From: Bradyrhizobium diazoefficiens USDA 110 | GTDB lineage: Bacteria > Pseudomonadota > Alphaproteobacteria > Rhizobiales > Xanthobacteraceae | DNA length: 64,000 nucleotides | Reading direction: 5' to 3' | Assembly: GCF_000011365.1 (NCBI RefSeq) | Contig: NC_004463.1 | Location: forward strand, 2,280,001 to 2,344,000 | Shown here: positions 9,624 to 18,149 of the stretch, in pieces | How the letters are laid out: each line of letters begins with the position of its first letter | How positions within the stretch are numbered: the stretch's first letter is position 1 | The notes under the pieces: generated by a model | Databases searched by the model: none | Seen by the model: the letters and a program-made list of their open reading frames with translations, nothing else | Told to the model about the DNA's origin: nothing | Position numbers and translations under genes: made by a program

Positions 9624-9890
9624 ATGCCTTACCTTCTCGCTACCGGAATCCTAGCACTTCCTATCCTCGTCAGCTTTGGATCAGATTTGACCGCTGCTTC
9701 ACGGGTTCATTCGTACACCCCACCGGCTCGCCAAGACGTTTATTGCCTGCAGGGCCGAGCCTGGGGATATCCGGGCAACTGCCAGTTCTCGACCTACAGT
9801 CAGTGCATGGCTACCGCATCCGGCACCTACGCTTATTGCGGTATCAATCCGATGTACGCCTTCGAGCGACAGGGAAGGCAATTGCGCTGA
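9624..9890 (+). CDS. DUF3551-family secreted small protein
   Basis: An 88-residue protein with an N-terminal hydrophobic signal segment (LLATGILALPILVSF) and a Cys-containing mature part (DVYCLQGRAWGYPGNCQ, then QCMATASGTYAYCG), the pattern of DUF3551 proteins that are abundant in Bradyrhizobium. A strong AAGGAGG lies 10 nt before the ATG. Four cysteines suggest disulfides in the periplasm. Function is unknown. The FixK-type box just upstream predicts microaerobic expression, possibly through the Crp/Fnr regulator encoded 540 bases away. Confidence 0.85.
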   Translation: MPYLLATGILALPILVSFGSDLTAASRVHSYTPPARQDVYCLQGRAWGYPGNCQFSTYSQCMATASGTYAYCGINPMYAFERQGRQLR

Positions 9891-10138
9891 GGCGAACGTC
9901 GTCAGGTCAGCCAAGCAGCGTTGGATGATGGACGGACCGTTCAGACTCGTGTCGCGGTTCGCTCGACCCCAGCCGCTGAATCGGCTGATTGGTCCGTTCG
10001 TTCGACTGCGCCCGGTGCCATCCTTGCATCTGGACGGCGATATCCGCTCCTGGGGCGGGGCGACACTATTCGAAACGGATCTTCTGGCTCAGATCTCTCG
10101 GAAGATAGCAGAAGGCCCGCGCTCTTCCCAGTACTGTC

Positions 10139-10568
10139 TCAATCTGTCTCAGAGTTCAGCGCGGCGTGCAGCCGAGCCTTCTCCAACCGAGACCTGAGTC
10201 CATTCAAACAGGCGGCCAGTTTGGCGAACTCCTGAATGCTGACATAATCAAAGACGAACTGCTCAACCTCTTTCTGCTGCTCGTAAGGATCTTGCGAGCG
10301 ATGCCCGTGAGCGACAAAAGGACGTACCTGGCATCATTCATGTCGGATTTCCGGCGCACGAACTGCTTACCTCAAGCTCCCTCGATTGCTTGGTGATGAA
10401 ACCCGACTCGACTCTCATCAGCTTCGCGACAGCATTGACGGGAACACCATCTTCTTCCAGCTCCGTCAGAGCCATCAAGATCATCATTTGCGGACCAGTA
10501 ATGCCAAGCGCATTCGCGTGGTAGGACCGAAGATCGCAAGACATACGTCGATTGATCTGATCTACCAT
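10139..10568 (-). pseudogene. MarR-family regulator, broken by two frameshifts
   Basis: The ATG frame gives a MarR-like dimerisation and helix-turn-helix region (GITGPQMMILMALTELEE, then GVPVNAVAKLMRVESGFITK) and stops at 10338. The wing continues in the next frame (VRRKSDMNDARYVLLSLTG), and a further shift near 10275 gives the C-terminal helix (EQQKEVEQFVFDYVS, LHAALNSETD) ending at 10139. Reading the three frames in turn restores a normal-length MarR protein, so this is a decayed gene. The first frame is open upstream to 10757; the start is uncertain. Confidence 0.7.
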
Positions 10569-10953
10569 GTAAAGCGCCTGAGTAGATCCTGACTGACGCG
10601 CGGCGCCTTCCGGGAGCGTGTTGCCAATGCAGGCAGCTTGGGTGGCATCTGATCTCAGGAGCTCCAGCCTCAAAATATTGCTTGCTGGCTGGCTGGCTTC
10701 AGCAAAGAGGACCGGTCCTCGCTGATCACTTTGACGCGCCCAAAGCGCCCCGATCAATCAGTCGCCACAGCTAGACCATTCGTTCCGGTTCGATTTATGA
10801 GGATATTGCCCCCTCCCCAGTGGCGATCACCATAGCTTCAACCCAAGATCGAGGCCATCAAAAGTACGCCTAGCGACGTTGATGGACAGGATCGGAGAGG
10901 TCGTCGACGGGCAGTGGCGGAAATTCGCCATTTATAGGCCCGTCAGGAAACCC

Positions 10954-10982
10954 TTGCAAAATTATAGCAGTAGTGCTATAAG
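10954..10982 (+). promoter_or_regulatory. Promoter with palindromic operator of the toxin-antitoxin operon
   Basis: TTGCAA (10954-10959) and TATAAG (10977-10982) are spaced by 17 bp. A perfect palindrome, TATAGCA-GTAG-TGCTATA (10963-10980), fills the spacer and overlaps the -10 element. This is the layout expected for autorepression by the downstream antitoxin. Transcription would start only a few bases before the ATG at 10993, so the mRNA may be nearly leaderless. Confidence 0.65.
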
Positions 10983-10992
10983 AGAAGGGCGA

Positions 10993-11367
10993 ATGACCAC
11001 ACAGAAGCCCGTAGTTTGGATCGGATCGTCAAAGGACGATCTACGAGCTTTCCCGGACGAGGTTCGCCGCGTCATGGGGTTTGCGATCAATGATGCACAA
11101 AACGGCGACGAGCATCCTCGTGCCAAGGCCTTAAAGGGCTTTGGTGGCCGGAGTGTACTGGAGGTCATCGACGATGAAGATGGCGATACGTTCCGTGCCG
11201 TCTACACCGTACGCTTCGCTGGCGTTATCTATGTCCTTCATGCCTTCCAAAAGAAGTCGAAGAAGGGGATTGAGACTCCGAAGCACGACATCTTGGTAAT
11301 TCAGGCCCGGTTGAAGGCAGCCGAGGCTCATTACCAAGAGAACTACGGAAAAGGAGGCAAGAAATGA
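10993..11367 (+). CDS. HigB/Gp49-like (RelE superfamily) toxin
   Basis: A 124-residue protein of the phage Gp49/HigB type: VVWIGSSKDDLRAFP at the N-terminus, a basic middle part (RAKALKGFGG), the strand VYTVRFAGVIYVLHAFQKKSKKG and TPKHDILVIQARL at the end. This family consists of mRNA-cleaving toxins acting at the ribosome. The ATG at 10993 follows GAAGGG; the frame is open upstream to 10879 but that part overlaps the promoter. It overlaps the antitoxin gene by 4 nt (ATGA), the usual toxin-first order of higBA modules. Confidence 0.85.
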   Translation: MTTQKPVVWIGSSKDDLRAFPDEVRRVMGFAINDAQNGDEHPRAKALKGFGGRSVLEVIDDEDGDTFRAVYTVRFAGVIYVLHAFQKKSKKGIETPKHDILVIQARLKAAEAHYQENYGKGGKK

Positions 11368-11684
11368 GTAAGGCAATTAAAGCAACCGCAGGCAGCGATA
11401 ATATTTTCGCTGACCTTGGCTTTGCCAATCCTGAGGAAGAACTCCTCAAAGCCAAACTTATTCGTGAGCTTCGTGCGATCATCAAACGTCGCAAGTTGAC
11501 TCAGACAAAGGCTGCCGAACTGCTAGGCCTTAAACAGCCTGATGTATCTGCCCTAGTGACCGGCCGCGTAGGGAAGTTCTCGATCGACAGGATTGTTCGA
11601 TGCCTAGATCGGCTTAATTATCGTGTGGACGTCGTTATCCGTCATAAGCCCGTTCGTCGCGCATCCTCGCGAGCTGCGGCCTAA
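11364..11684 (+). CDS. HigA-like antitoxin, XRE-type helix-turn-helix
   Basis: A 106-residue protein with a central helix-turn-helix (KLTQTKAAELLGLKQPDVSA) followed by a basic tail. The N-terminal part (NIFADLGFANPEEELLKAKL) is typical of antitoxins paired with Gp49/HigB toxins. It should neutralise the preceding toxin and bind the palindrome at 10963-10980. Only 12 bp separate it from the DUF3800 gene, so the three are probably one transcript. Confidence 0.85.
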   Translation: MSKAIKATAGSDNIFADLGFANPEEELLKAKLIRELRAIIKRRKLTQTKAAELLGLKQPDVSALVTGRVGKFSIDRIVRCLDRLNYRVDVVIRHKPVRRASSRAAA

Positions 11685-11696
11685 GAGTGGGAATGG

Positions 11697-12821
11697 ATGG
11701 ATATTGACGAACTTCGGGATGCTGAAATCCAGCTACATGGTTTGACCAAGGCCGACGGCGTCTATACGTTTTATCACGATGAGACCAACAATATCCGCAA
11801 GTTGTATATTGACGATGGACGTTTGAACGTTGCTGAGCTGAAGGTATTCGTCCTCGGCGGCATTGTGCATGAAGGAGCACCGCGACCGATTGAGATTCAA
11901 TCGCTTCGAGAAGCGATGCGTATCCAGAAGACGGCTCCGGAAATCAAACTGGAGCATGTCGCCAAGGGTAACTTTCTTGACGTTCTTCGCTCCCGAAAGC
12001 TGACCACGTTCCTTCGATGGCTTATCGATAACGGGTTGATGATCCACTATCACGAGCTGGATCCATTCTACTGGTCAGTTGCAGATATCATCGATTCGAT
12101 CGTGCCTGAACTTGGCAATCCGATGCTCTTGCAATACCACGTCTTGCTGAAAAGCGACCTCGTCGCAGTGCTGCGCTGCGAACTGGCCGCAACCATCCAG
12201 CTATTTCACGATTTCGGCTATCCGGGGTTATCACCCGAGGGGCGGAGACCCTTCCTCGACAGGCTCATTGAGATTCTCGAACGTAACAGTGATGTCCTCC
12301 GGCATTTCAATGCAATGATGTTGAAAGGTGTACTGCAGGCCGGACGGGCGCTGGAGAGTCTGGAGTTCATTGAAGGTTATTACCCGAACCTGCTCATCGA
12401 TGAGTTCAGTACCTTTTACCAGGGACGTATCGCGATCTTCAAGAATTCGACCCACATCTTCGACATGGAGAAGGTCATCCACGACCGCCTGCTGGAAACA
12501 CCTCTGACCAGCCAGGGGAAACCGGTTGCGAACTTCCGATTTGCGGATTCCAAAGCCGAGCTAGGGCTTCAGATCTCAGACGTTATTGTGGGCGTCTTAG
12601 GAAAGATGCACACCTACTTTACGAACACGGGTCATGAGGACGTCGCTGCGGATCGAGAGGCTCTGGCCGGGACGAGCCTGGAGAACGCAAAACTCTTGTC
12701 GGACCTCATCTCAGCTTCGCATGCAGCCAATGTCACGTTCCTTCATCATGTCGCCAGTGTGCACGACATAGATAAGCTTGATCTGTTTCTTCGCTTTCCA
12801 GATGGGGCTCACGTTGCATGA
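11697..12821 (+). CDS. DUF3800-like protein (predicted RNase H-fold nuclease)
   Basis: A 374-residue protein. The N-terminus has YTFYHDETNNIRKLY followed by the strand VFVLGGIV, and the C-terminal part has ADSKAELGLQISDVIVGVLG; this early Asp-Glu plus late acidic LQ-x-D-x-I arrangement is that of DUF3800 proteins, thought to adopt an RNase H-like fold. Its placement 12 bp after a toxin-antitoxin pair suggests a linked defence or accessory role, but that is inference. The next frame overlaps its stop by 4 nt, so the operon continued before the IS3 element arrived. Confidence 0.7.
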   Translation: MDIDELRDAEIQLHGLTKADGVYTFYHDETNNIRKLYIDDGRLNVAELKVFVLGGIVHEGAPRPIEIQSLREAMRIQKTAPEIKLEHVAKGNFLDVLRSRKLTTFLRWLIDNGLMIHYHELDPFYWSVADIIDSIVPELGNPMLLQYHVLLKSDLVAVLRCELAATIQLFHDFGYPGLSPEGRRPFLDRLIEILERNSDVLRHFNAMMLKGVLQAGRALESLEFIEGYYPNLLIDEFSTFYQGRIAIFKNSTHIFDMEKVIHDRLLETPLTSQGKPVANFRFADSKAELGLQISDVIVGVLGKMHTYFTNTGHEDVAADREALAGTSLENAKLLSDLISASHAANVTFLHHVASVHDIDKLDLFLRFPDGAHVA

Positions 12822-12982
12822 ACGAGGCGATCAATAATCGGCATTCGCGAGGGTGGGATACTTCGAACTTCTCAGCTGAACGTCGGGAGTATTTAGATGG
12901 TGATCTTGCCTTTGAAGCAATTGCAAGATCTATAGCGTCAGAGCTGGCCCCGGTTGTTTGGACAGCGCCCCGCTGGATTTAA
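12818..12982 (+). pseudogene. Fourth gene of the TA operon, truncated at the IS3 element
   Basis: An ATG overlapping the DUF3800 stop (ATGA) opens a frame beginning MNEAINNRHSRGWDTS. About 42 codons are original; from roughly 12945 the sequence is the IS3 inverted repeat and a stop is met at 12980. The product is unidentified. Its translational coupling indicates that it belonged to the same operon. Confidence 0.55.
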
Positions 12983-13085
12983 GTGGATTCCTGCCGGGTT
13001 ATGCTGAACGCGGGGCTTTACGATTTTGTCGTTGCGTCGGGAGGGCGTAGCCCGACCAGAGCGACGACAAAATCGTCGGCGACGG

Positions 13086-13913
13086 TCATGCGGCCATCAC
13101 CATAGCTTGCGTGCCGAAGTAAGCCTCGTCGGGCGTGCGCCCGTCAAGGCTCGAGTGAGGGCGTCCCTGATTGTAGAAGGCCAGATACTTGGCAATTGAC
13201 GCTCGCGCCTCGGACACGCTGTCGTAGGCGCGGAGATAAACTTCTTCGTATTTGACCGTGCGCCAGAGCCGCTCGACAAACACGTTGTCGCGCCAGGCGC
13301 CCTTGCCGTCCATGCTGATGGCGATCTTCGCGTCCAGCAGCACATCGGTGAACTCGAGGCTGGTGAACTGGCTGCCCTGATCCGTGTTGAAAATCTCGGG
13401 CCTGCCGTGCTTCGCCAACGCCTCCTGGACCGCTTGGACGCAGAAGGCCGCCTCCATTGTGATCGAGACGCGATGGGCCAGGACCCGTCGGCTGAACACA
13501 TCGACGACCGCCGCGAGATAGACGAAGCCACGCCGCATCGGAATGTAGGTGATGTCCATTGCCCACGCATGGTCGGGCCGCTCGATCTTCAATCCGCGCA
13601 ACAGGTACGGGTAGATCTTGTGACCCGGAGCCGGCTTGCTCGTGTTCGGGCGACGATAGACCGCCTCGATCCCCATGCGCTTCATCAGCGTCGCGATGTG
13701 GCGGCGACCGGCGTATACCCCCTCCCGCCGCAGCAACGATCGCAGCATACGCGCTCCCGCGAAGGGATAATCGAGATGCAGCTCATCGAGCCGACGCATC
13801 AAGGCAAGGTCCTCGGCCGAAACTGGCCGAGGTTCATAGTAGACCGTGCTGCGAGCCAGCTTCAGGACCTTCGCCTGGCGCACGATAGAAAGATCATGAC
13901 CGCGGTCGATCAT
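13086..13913 (-). CDS. IS3-family transposase OrfB
   Basis: A 275-residue integrase-core transposase. The DDE residues are visible: Asp in MDITYIPMRRGFVYLA, Asp in FNTDQGSQFTSLEF and Glu in the YEEVYLRAYDSVSEA region, followed by YNQGRPHSSLDGRTP. It starts with an ATG overlapping the orfA stop (ATGA), so it may be expressed by translational coupling as well as by the frameshift usual in IS3 elements. It appears intact. Confidence 0.92.
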   Translation of the reverse strand: MIDRGHDLSIVRQAKVLKLARSTVYYEPRPVSAEDLALMRRLDELHLDYPFAGARMLRSLLRREGVYAGRRHIATLMKRMGIEAVYRRPNTSKPAPGHKIYPYLLRGLKIERPDHAWAMDITYIPMRRGFVYLAAVVDVFSRRVLAHRVSITMEAAFCVQAVQEALAKHGRPEIFNTDQGSQFTSLEFTDVLLDAKIAISMDGKGAWRDNVFVERLWRTVKYEEVYLRAYDSVSEARASIAKYLAFYNQGRPHSSLDGRTPDEAYFGTQAMVMAA

Positions 13914-14215
13914 CGCTTTGCGCTCAGCAGGCCCGCCTTGGTGAGCGCGCCGGACAAAAAATCGTTTTCCAACGCCAGCTCGCCGATCTTGGCATGTAAC
14001 GCCTTCAAATCGACCGGCGTCTCGGCCGATGTCTTGTCATGCCCAAACACGCCGGCGGCGCCTTCCAGGAGCTGGTTTTTCCAGATCGTGATCTGGTTCG
14101 GATGAACATCAAACAGTTGCGCCAGCTCCGCCAGTGTCTTGTCTCCTTTGACCGCAGCCAAAGCAACCTTCGCCTTGAATGCCGGAGAATGCGTCCGGCG
14201 GCTCTTCTTCGTCAT
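13910..14215 (-). CDS. IS3-family transposase OrfA
   Basis: A 101-residue DNA-binding partner of OrfB. It starts MTKKSRRTHSPAFKAKVALA, has a helix-turn-helix (TLAELAQLFDVHPNQITIWK) and ends in a leucine-rich coiled coil. The ATG at 14215 is preferred over the upstream start at 14269, which lies in the inverted-repeat region. Confidence 0.9.
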   Translation of the reverse strand: MTKKSRRTHSPAFKAKVALAAVKGDKTLAELAQLFDVHPNQITIWKNQLLEGAAGVFGHDKTSAETPVDLKALHAKIGELALENDFLSGALTKAGLLSAKR

Positions 14216-14298
14216 CTTCGCTCCTGATTCGCAGCAAGAATCCTCGCCGCTGTCAGGCAGAAAACCCACTCAAGCTACTGTCCGAATTTGCGGGGCCA

Positions 14299-14456
14299 GC
14301 TCTGTCATCGTTGCGCCTGAAAGATTGGAAATAAATGATCTCTATGTCGCAATGACTAGGGCATCGAAAACGATAACCATCGTGTCGCCTGTTCCCATCC
14401 TAAGGGCGAAAGCGAAGAGGAAGGCATCGGGAGTTACGAGTGGGGCTTCGGTTTGA
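14299..14456 (+). pseudogene. C-terminal remnant of a UvrD-like SF1 helicase
   Basis: Directly after the IS3 end, the frame reads SSVIVAPERLEINDLYVAMT-RAS and ends at 14456. LYVAMTRA is motif VI of superfamily I helicases. Everything upstream is missing, so only the tail remains. Confidence 0.6.
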
Positions 14457-14569
14457 GCGAGTGGGTAAAGTCCGGCCTTTCGTCCCAAGTGCGTGCGCAG
14501 ATTGAGGGGTATCTCTGTTGGCCGCTGCGGAGCTTTAGCGTAGGGTTCCCTAAAAGGGAGGCTGAATAG

Positions 14570-15139
14570 ATGCTTACGTCGCCGACGGTTGGATTCGTTA
14601 GGACTTGGCAGGAGGAGTCTAAGCGCTGGACATACACCCTCACAACTTTACTGGGGGATTGGTTGAATCAGGCAGAGAGGCAATTCGGCACGCGTGATCG
14701 GAGCTGGACGATCCTTGGAATTGAGGTGGGAGGCCCTCGCCCTGGTGTTTGGTTTCCGCAGTACTCGCAGGAAAGCAGATGCGTGGTGATTCATCTGAGC
14801 GACACTTGTCAGTCGAATGAAGAGCAAGCGCGTTTCGAACTGTCTCAGGAAATAGTGCACCTCCTTACCCCGAACGGGGGTGGCGCCGCCCTTAACATTG
14901 AGGAGGGAATTGCCACCCTGTTTGCAAACCTGGTTGGGCCAAGGCACGTGAACGCCCCTTCTTATGTGAAGGTGTTGGGCTATGTGGAGGAACTTCTGAA
15001 GATTGACCCTGAGGCGATCATTAAGCTGCGAGCGAATAGCGATAGGTTTCAGGATTTCACTCCGGAGTTTATCCAGAAGCGGGTTACAGGCGTGTCTGAT
15101 CAGCTAGCCTCCGACCTTTGCACGCCCTATCGGGACTAG
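14570..15139 (+). CDS. Hypothetical protein with degenerate zincin-like motif
   Basis: A 189-residue protein with no firm family. The segment FELSQEIVHLL followed by NIEEGIATLFANLV has the spacing of the HExxH...E metallopeptidase core of ImmA/IrrE-type proteins, but the first histidine is Gln (QEIVH). It may therefore be a catalytically inactive relative. The gene is 45 bp upstream of a gamma-glutamylcyclotransferase-like gene on the same strand. Confidence 0.6.
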   Translation: MLTSPTVGFVRTWQEESKRWTYTLTTLLGDWLNQAERQFGTRDRSWTILGIEVGGPRPGVWFPQYSQESRCVVIHLSDTCQSNEEQARFELSQEIVHLLTPNGGGAALNIEEGIATLFANLVGPRHVNAPSYVKVLGYVEELLKIDPEAIIKLRANSDRFQDFTPEFIQKRVTGVSDQLASDLCTPYRD

Positions 15140-15184
15140 ACTGGTGAGTATGCTGTTCGAGCAAACCTTGGCCCAGATGGAGGC

Positions 15185-15715
15185 GTGATCGTGGTCTGGG
15201 TCTTTGGCTTCGGGTCTCTCACCTTTGATGGATGGCAGTCCGAGTTCGGCTGCGTGGGGTCTCAGCGCGCAACGCTTCGTGGCTATCGTCGAACCTTCAA
15301 TAAGAAGTCAGTGGTTAACTGGGGGACCAAAGAGAACCCTGGCATCACGCTGAATCTGGAGCCGTTTGATGGGGCCAGCTGTGAGGGAGCCGCTTTTGAG
15401 TTTCCGGACAATGACAAAATACCGGTCCTCTTACGTGCTCTGCGAAAAAGAGAAGCGTGTGATCCGACAGATCTGCAGGTGCTGTTGGCCGACGGGCGCT
15501 CGGTAGACGCCAAGGTATACATCTATGAGGGAGTAAACCCGCTCGGTTCGACGATAAGCACTGCCAAGAAGGCAGAGATGATCCTCAAGGCCCGAGGCAC
15601 TAGTGGCAGTGCACTGGATTATGTGAGGAGGAATTTTGAAGGCCTGCACGATGTGGGTTTAGAAGATCCGGCCGTTACCGAGCTATGGCAAGCAGTGCAG
15701 GCTCTCCGGGGCTAG
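15185..15715 (+). CDS. Gamma-glutamylcyclotransferase-like protein
   Basis: A 176-residue protein with the hallmark N-terminal nucleotide-loop-like motif VFGFGSLTFDGW and the strand following it (ATLRGYRRTFNK), typical of the GGCT/ChaC fold that releases 5-oxoproline from gamma-glutamyl compounds such as glutathione. The start is GTG at 15185. It probably shares a transcript with the preceding gene. The substrate cannot be told from sequence alone. Confidence 0.7.
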   Translation: MIVVWVFGFGSLTFDGWQSEFGCVGSQRATLRGYRRTFNKKSVVNWGTKENPGITLNLEPFDGASCEGAAFEFPDNDKIPVLLRALRKREACDPTDLQVLLADGRSVDAKVYIYEGVNPLGSTISTAKKAEMILKARGTSGSALDYVRRNFEGLHDVGLEDPAVTELWQAVQALRG

Positions 15716-16009
15716 GATTTGCCTTTGAGGGTATGGGAGAGGGTATAGCTCCGGCAGATGAGCTCGGTAGCGAGGCGATAGCAGACCATCCGTCCCGGCT
15801 GGGGCCTCGTCAAGAATGCTGCCTCAAAGTGTGACATCTATCACATTCAGGCAGGTCTAAGTCGCTGATTTAGCACAAATGCTAGCACAGAAATATTTCT
15901 ACGTTGATTTAGTGACGATATCTCAATTGCTTGCGTCGATTACCATCCGTCTCGAATCGTGGTGGCTTGGTCCTTAGAGAACCATGTCTCCCCTCGTCGC
16001 GAAAGAAGG

Positions 16010-16216
16010 CTATCCTATACGCAGATTGTCTGCGGACACTTTGCCGGAGCTGCCGGTCTTGCGCTCGAAGCTGATCCGGGCCCCCTCAGCAAGGGAGGTG
16101 TATCCGGCCTTCTCGACTGACCTGATGTGCACGAATACGTCGGCTTCGCCATCATCGGGCTTGATAAATCCATAACCCTTTGTCGCGCTGAACCACTTCA
16201 CAATACCGGTTGCCAC
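16010..16216 (-). CDS. Cold shock protein (CspA family)
   Basis: A 68-residue single cold-shock domain: GIVKWFSATKGYGFIKPDDG contains the RNP1 motif (KGYGFI) and DVFVHI is RNP2. It binds single-stranded RNA/DNA and acts as an RNA chaperone. The start is GTG at 16216, with GGAG about 10 nt upstream. Rhizobial genomes carry several such genes. Confidence 0.95.
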   Translation of the reverse strand: MATGIVKWFSATKGYGFIKPDDGEADVFVHIRSVEKAGYTSLAEGARISFERKTGSSGKVSADNLRIG

Positions 16217-16351
16217 TACAATGTCTCCATCTCAAACAACAGCGATCTAAGTATGGTTTGCGAAGGGCATCAAGCCGGTGCGCGGGGTATGCAATGTTGC
16301 TCCGGCACGATATGGAGCAACATCGTCGCCGGGCGTGAGCTTAGGGAGGGG

Positions 16352-16759
16352 CTAGCTGGAACGCCCATCGCGCGCCCTCAGCGGCTTCCGGCGGAGGTGC
16401 CGGCGACTGGCACTGTGGTCTTGTCGGCCCGGCGCAAGCGCGGGAAGCCTACTTGCAAGGGGTTTCTCAACCATGCCTTCGAGCGTTCGCTCCTGAGAGT
16501 CAGGTACGCTCTTCTGTTCCAGAAGAGCAAGAAAGGCCCGCCCTTTGTCCGTTATGATCCATTGTCCGGGTTCCCGCGTAACCAGCCCTTGTCCGAAAAT
16601 ATTGAGATCCGGCGTCTGCGCCGCCAATCGCTTCGTACGATCCGTCCACTCCGGACCGCTGGTGTAGAACACCGCCAGGTAATCCTTGAGGACGGCAAGG
16701 CTCGCCCGGCCCTCCGGTTGGCCGGCGAGAATCCTAAGTATCGAGACCTGAAAACTCAC
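16352..16759 (-). CDS. Hypothetical winged-helix protein
   Basis: About 135 residues. The N-terminal half (SFQVSILRILAGQPEGRA, then WTDRTKRLAAQTPDLNIFGQ and GQWIITDKGRAFL) has the helix-turn-helix plus wing pattern seen in Mrr-N-like or similar DNA-binding domains. The tail is basic. GTG at 16759 is chosen because GGAG lies directly upstream; the frame is open to 16795. No partner gene is evident. Confidence 0.6.
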   Translation of the reverse strand: MSFQVSILRILAGQPEGRASLAVLKDYLAVFYTSGPEWTDRTKRLAAQTPDLNIFGQGLVTREPGQWIITDKGRAFLALLEQKSVPDSQERTLEGMVEKPLASRLPALAPGRQDHSASRRHLRRKPLRARDGRSS

Positions 16760-17472
16760 TTTCTCCAACCAAACGCGGTAGCACCAAAGCCGCAAATCTT
16801 AGCGGCACCTGCCGGACCCCGCGCTCCACTTTAAAACAAGAACCTCAAAACAAATGCTGATGCGGATCCGGCAGATTGGGACGCAAATGTAGACCGTCCT
16901 TGTCGAGCTGGGGAGGCCCTTTGATTCTATTCCTCGCTCGTTCCTGCAAGGCTGTCGGGCTGTCAAGCGTCGAACCGGCCTGATCATGGACAGCCCAAAG
17001 CTTGGCAAAACGGAGTTTGCGCCTCTCAAAGAGACAGGTTTCGAGGACGAGTGTTCGATCTAGTGTCGCCGCGTCCATACGAACGCGAATGGATGCCCCA
17101 AAGGTGTTCGCCAAAATCGTAATTCGGATGTCGAGCCTGGTACAATCTGAGGTGACGTTGCCTGCTCTTATCCCCCGTTTAGCAAAGGATTGCGGCGCAT
17201 ATGGGCGAGTTCATGCTGGATCTCGACGCCGCTTCAGCTTCACGGCCCTGCATCCGCTAGCCTGTCGGCCTAAGCAGCCGGACCCGAGCCATGATCGGTC
17301 GGTAAGCTGCTCGGTCGAAAGTCCGATCTAAAAACGCGAAAGGCGATTGCCGACAGCGATAGCGGGACTTCCGGCGAGCTTGCGCTCAGTATCGTACCTC
17401 GCCCGCAGCTCTTGACTGATGCCCATTATTGCGTGAACGAGAGGCGTCAAAATTTGGGAATGGCAGCTGAGA
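16760..17472. other. Region without a convincing gene
   Basis: About 700 bases. Two overlapping opposite-strand frames exist (minus 16845-17114, plus 17002-17331), but neither has a recognisable motif or good ribosome-binding site. I see no repeat or RNA gene. Confidence 0.5.
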
Positions 17473-17991
17473 ATGATGGATGTGGTTGCTGAGGCGAACG
17501 CCTCGGAGTTACCGCGCATTTTGCACAAATCCTCCCGGCGCTCGTCTTGGATTCTCGTCCTCTTGGTCTTCTTTGGTTTGTGTGCCGCGGCAGCCTGTGT
17601 TTGGACTAACATGGAGACAATTTTGGCGAGGTCGCAAGTGCTTGGGCCCGCGCCGATGCATGGCTTGTCACCTGAGGTTAGGGAAGCTCTGCTGGAGGTT
17701 CGATCCGAGCAACAACGGGCGAGCGATGTAATCGCAGAACTCAATCGCAATATCGGTGCGCAGCAAGCCGATTTGAAGCGGATGACGGACCAAATCGAAG
17801 CGTTGACCGCGAAGATCGAATCCTTGCAGAGTTCACTCGCTGCTGCGTCTGCGCCGCCAGTCTCTTCTCCGCCTGCAGCCCAATCAGCTTCGAAGCTGGC
17901 GAAAAGAGCGGTCCAGCCCTCTAAGCCAGAAGGGCCAATTTCCGTTGGCGGCGCGCCGCTGATCCCTGAGCCAGGATCTGGCCAGCATTGA
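17473..17991 (+). CDS. Single-pass membrane protein with coiled coil
   Basis: A 172-residue protein: a basic N-terminus, one membrane segment at about residues 26-44 (ILVLLVFFGLCAAAACVW), a long heptad-rich region (about 68-125, VREALLEVRSEQQRASDVIA and onward) and a Pro/Ala/Ser tail. Type II topology is likely, with the coiled coil in the periplasm. Function unknown; the first ATG has a weak ribosome-binding site. Confidence 0.7.
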   Translation: MMDVVAEANASELPRILHKSSRRSSWILVLLVFFGLCAAAACVWTNMETILARSQVLGPAPMHGLSPEVREALLEVRSEQQRASDVIAELNRNIGAQQADLKRMTDQIEALTAKIESLQSSLAAASAPPVSSPPAAQSASKLAKRAVQPSKPEGPISVGGAPLIPEPGSGQH

Positions 17992-18149
17992 CGGAAGCGC
18001 TTGGGGGATCTCCGCCTCAACCAATTCCGCCTGAAGCTTGTCGGCTGTGCGTCTGATCCCGGTCTGCCCGCGTCCACGCACTGCCAGCAACCCATACTGG
18101 GGGTCCAAAGGTTGGTTTTGGTGCCAGTATACAGGAGGGTGGAGTATCT

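Larger units (their letters stand above)
12945..14298 (-). mobile_element. IS3-family insertion sequence
   Basis: About 1354 bp with terminal inverted repeats beginning TGGCCCCG and sharing GGACAG further in (12945-12965 and 14278-14298), enclosing orfA and orfB on the minus strand. The inverted identity extends outward into CAGAGC on both sides, and no direct target duplication is seen. The two flanks belong to unrelated coding sequences, so a deletion or recombination between copies probably occurred after insertion. Confidence 0.8.

Noticed and set aside
14139..14456. 105-codon plus-strand frame as a gene
   Set aside because: Its first half is antisense to the IS3 orfA and end; only the last 50 codons are a helicase tail.
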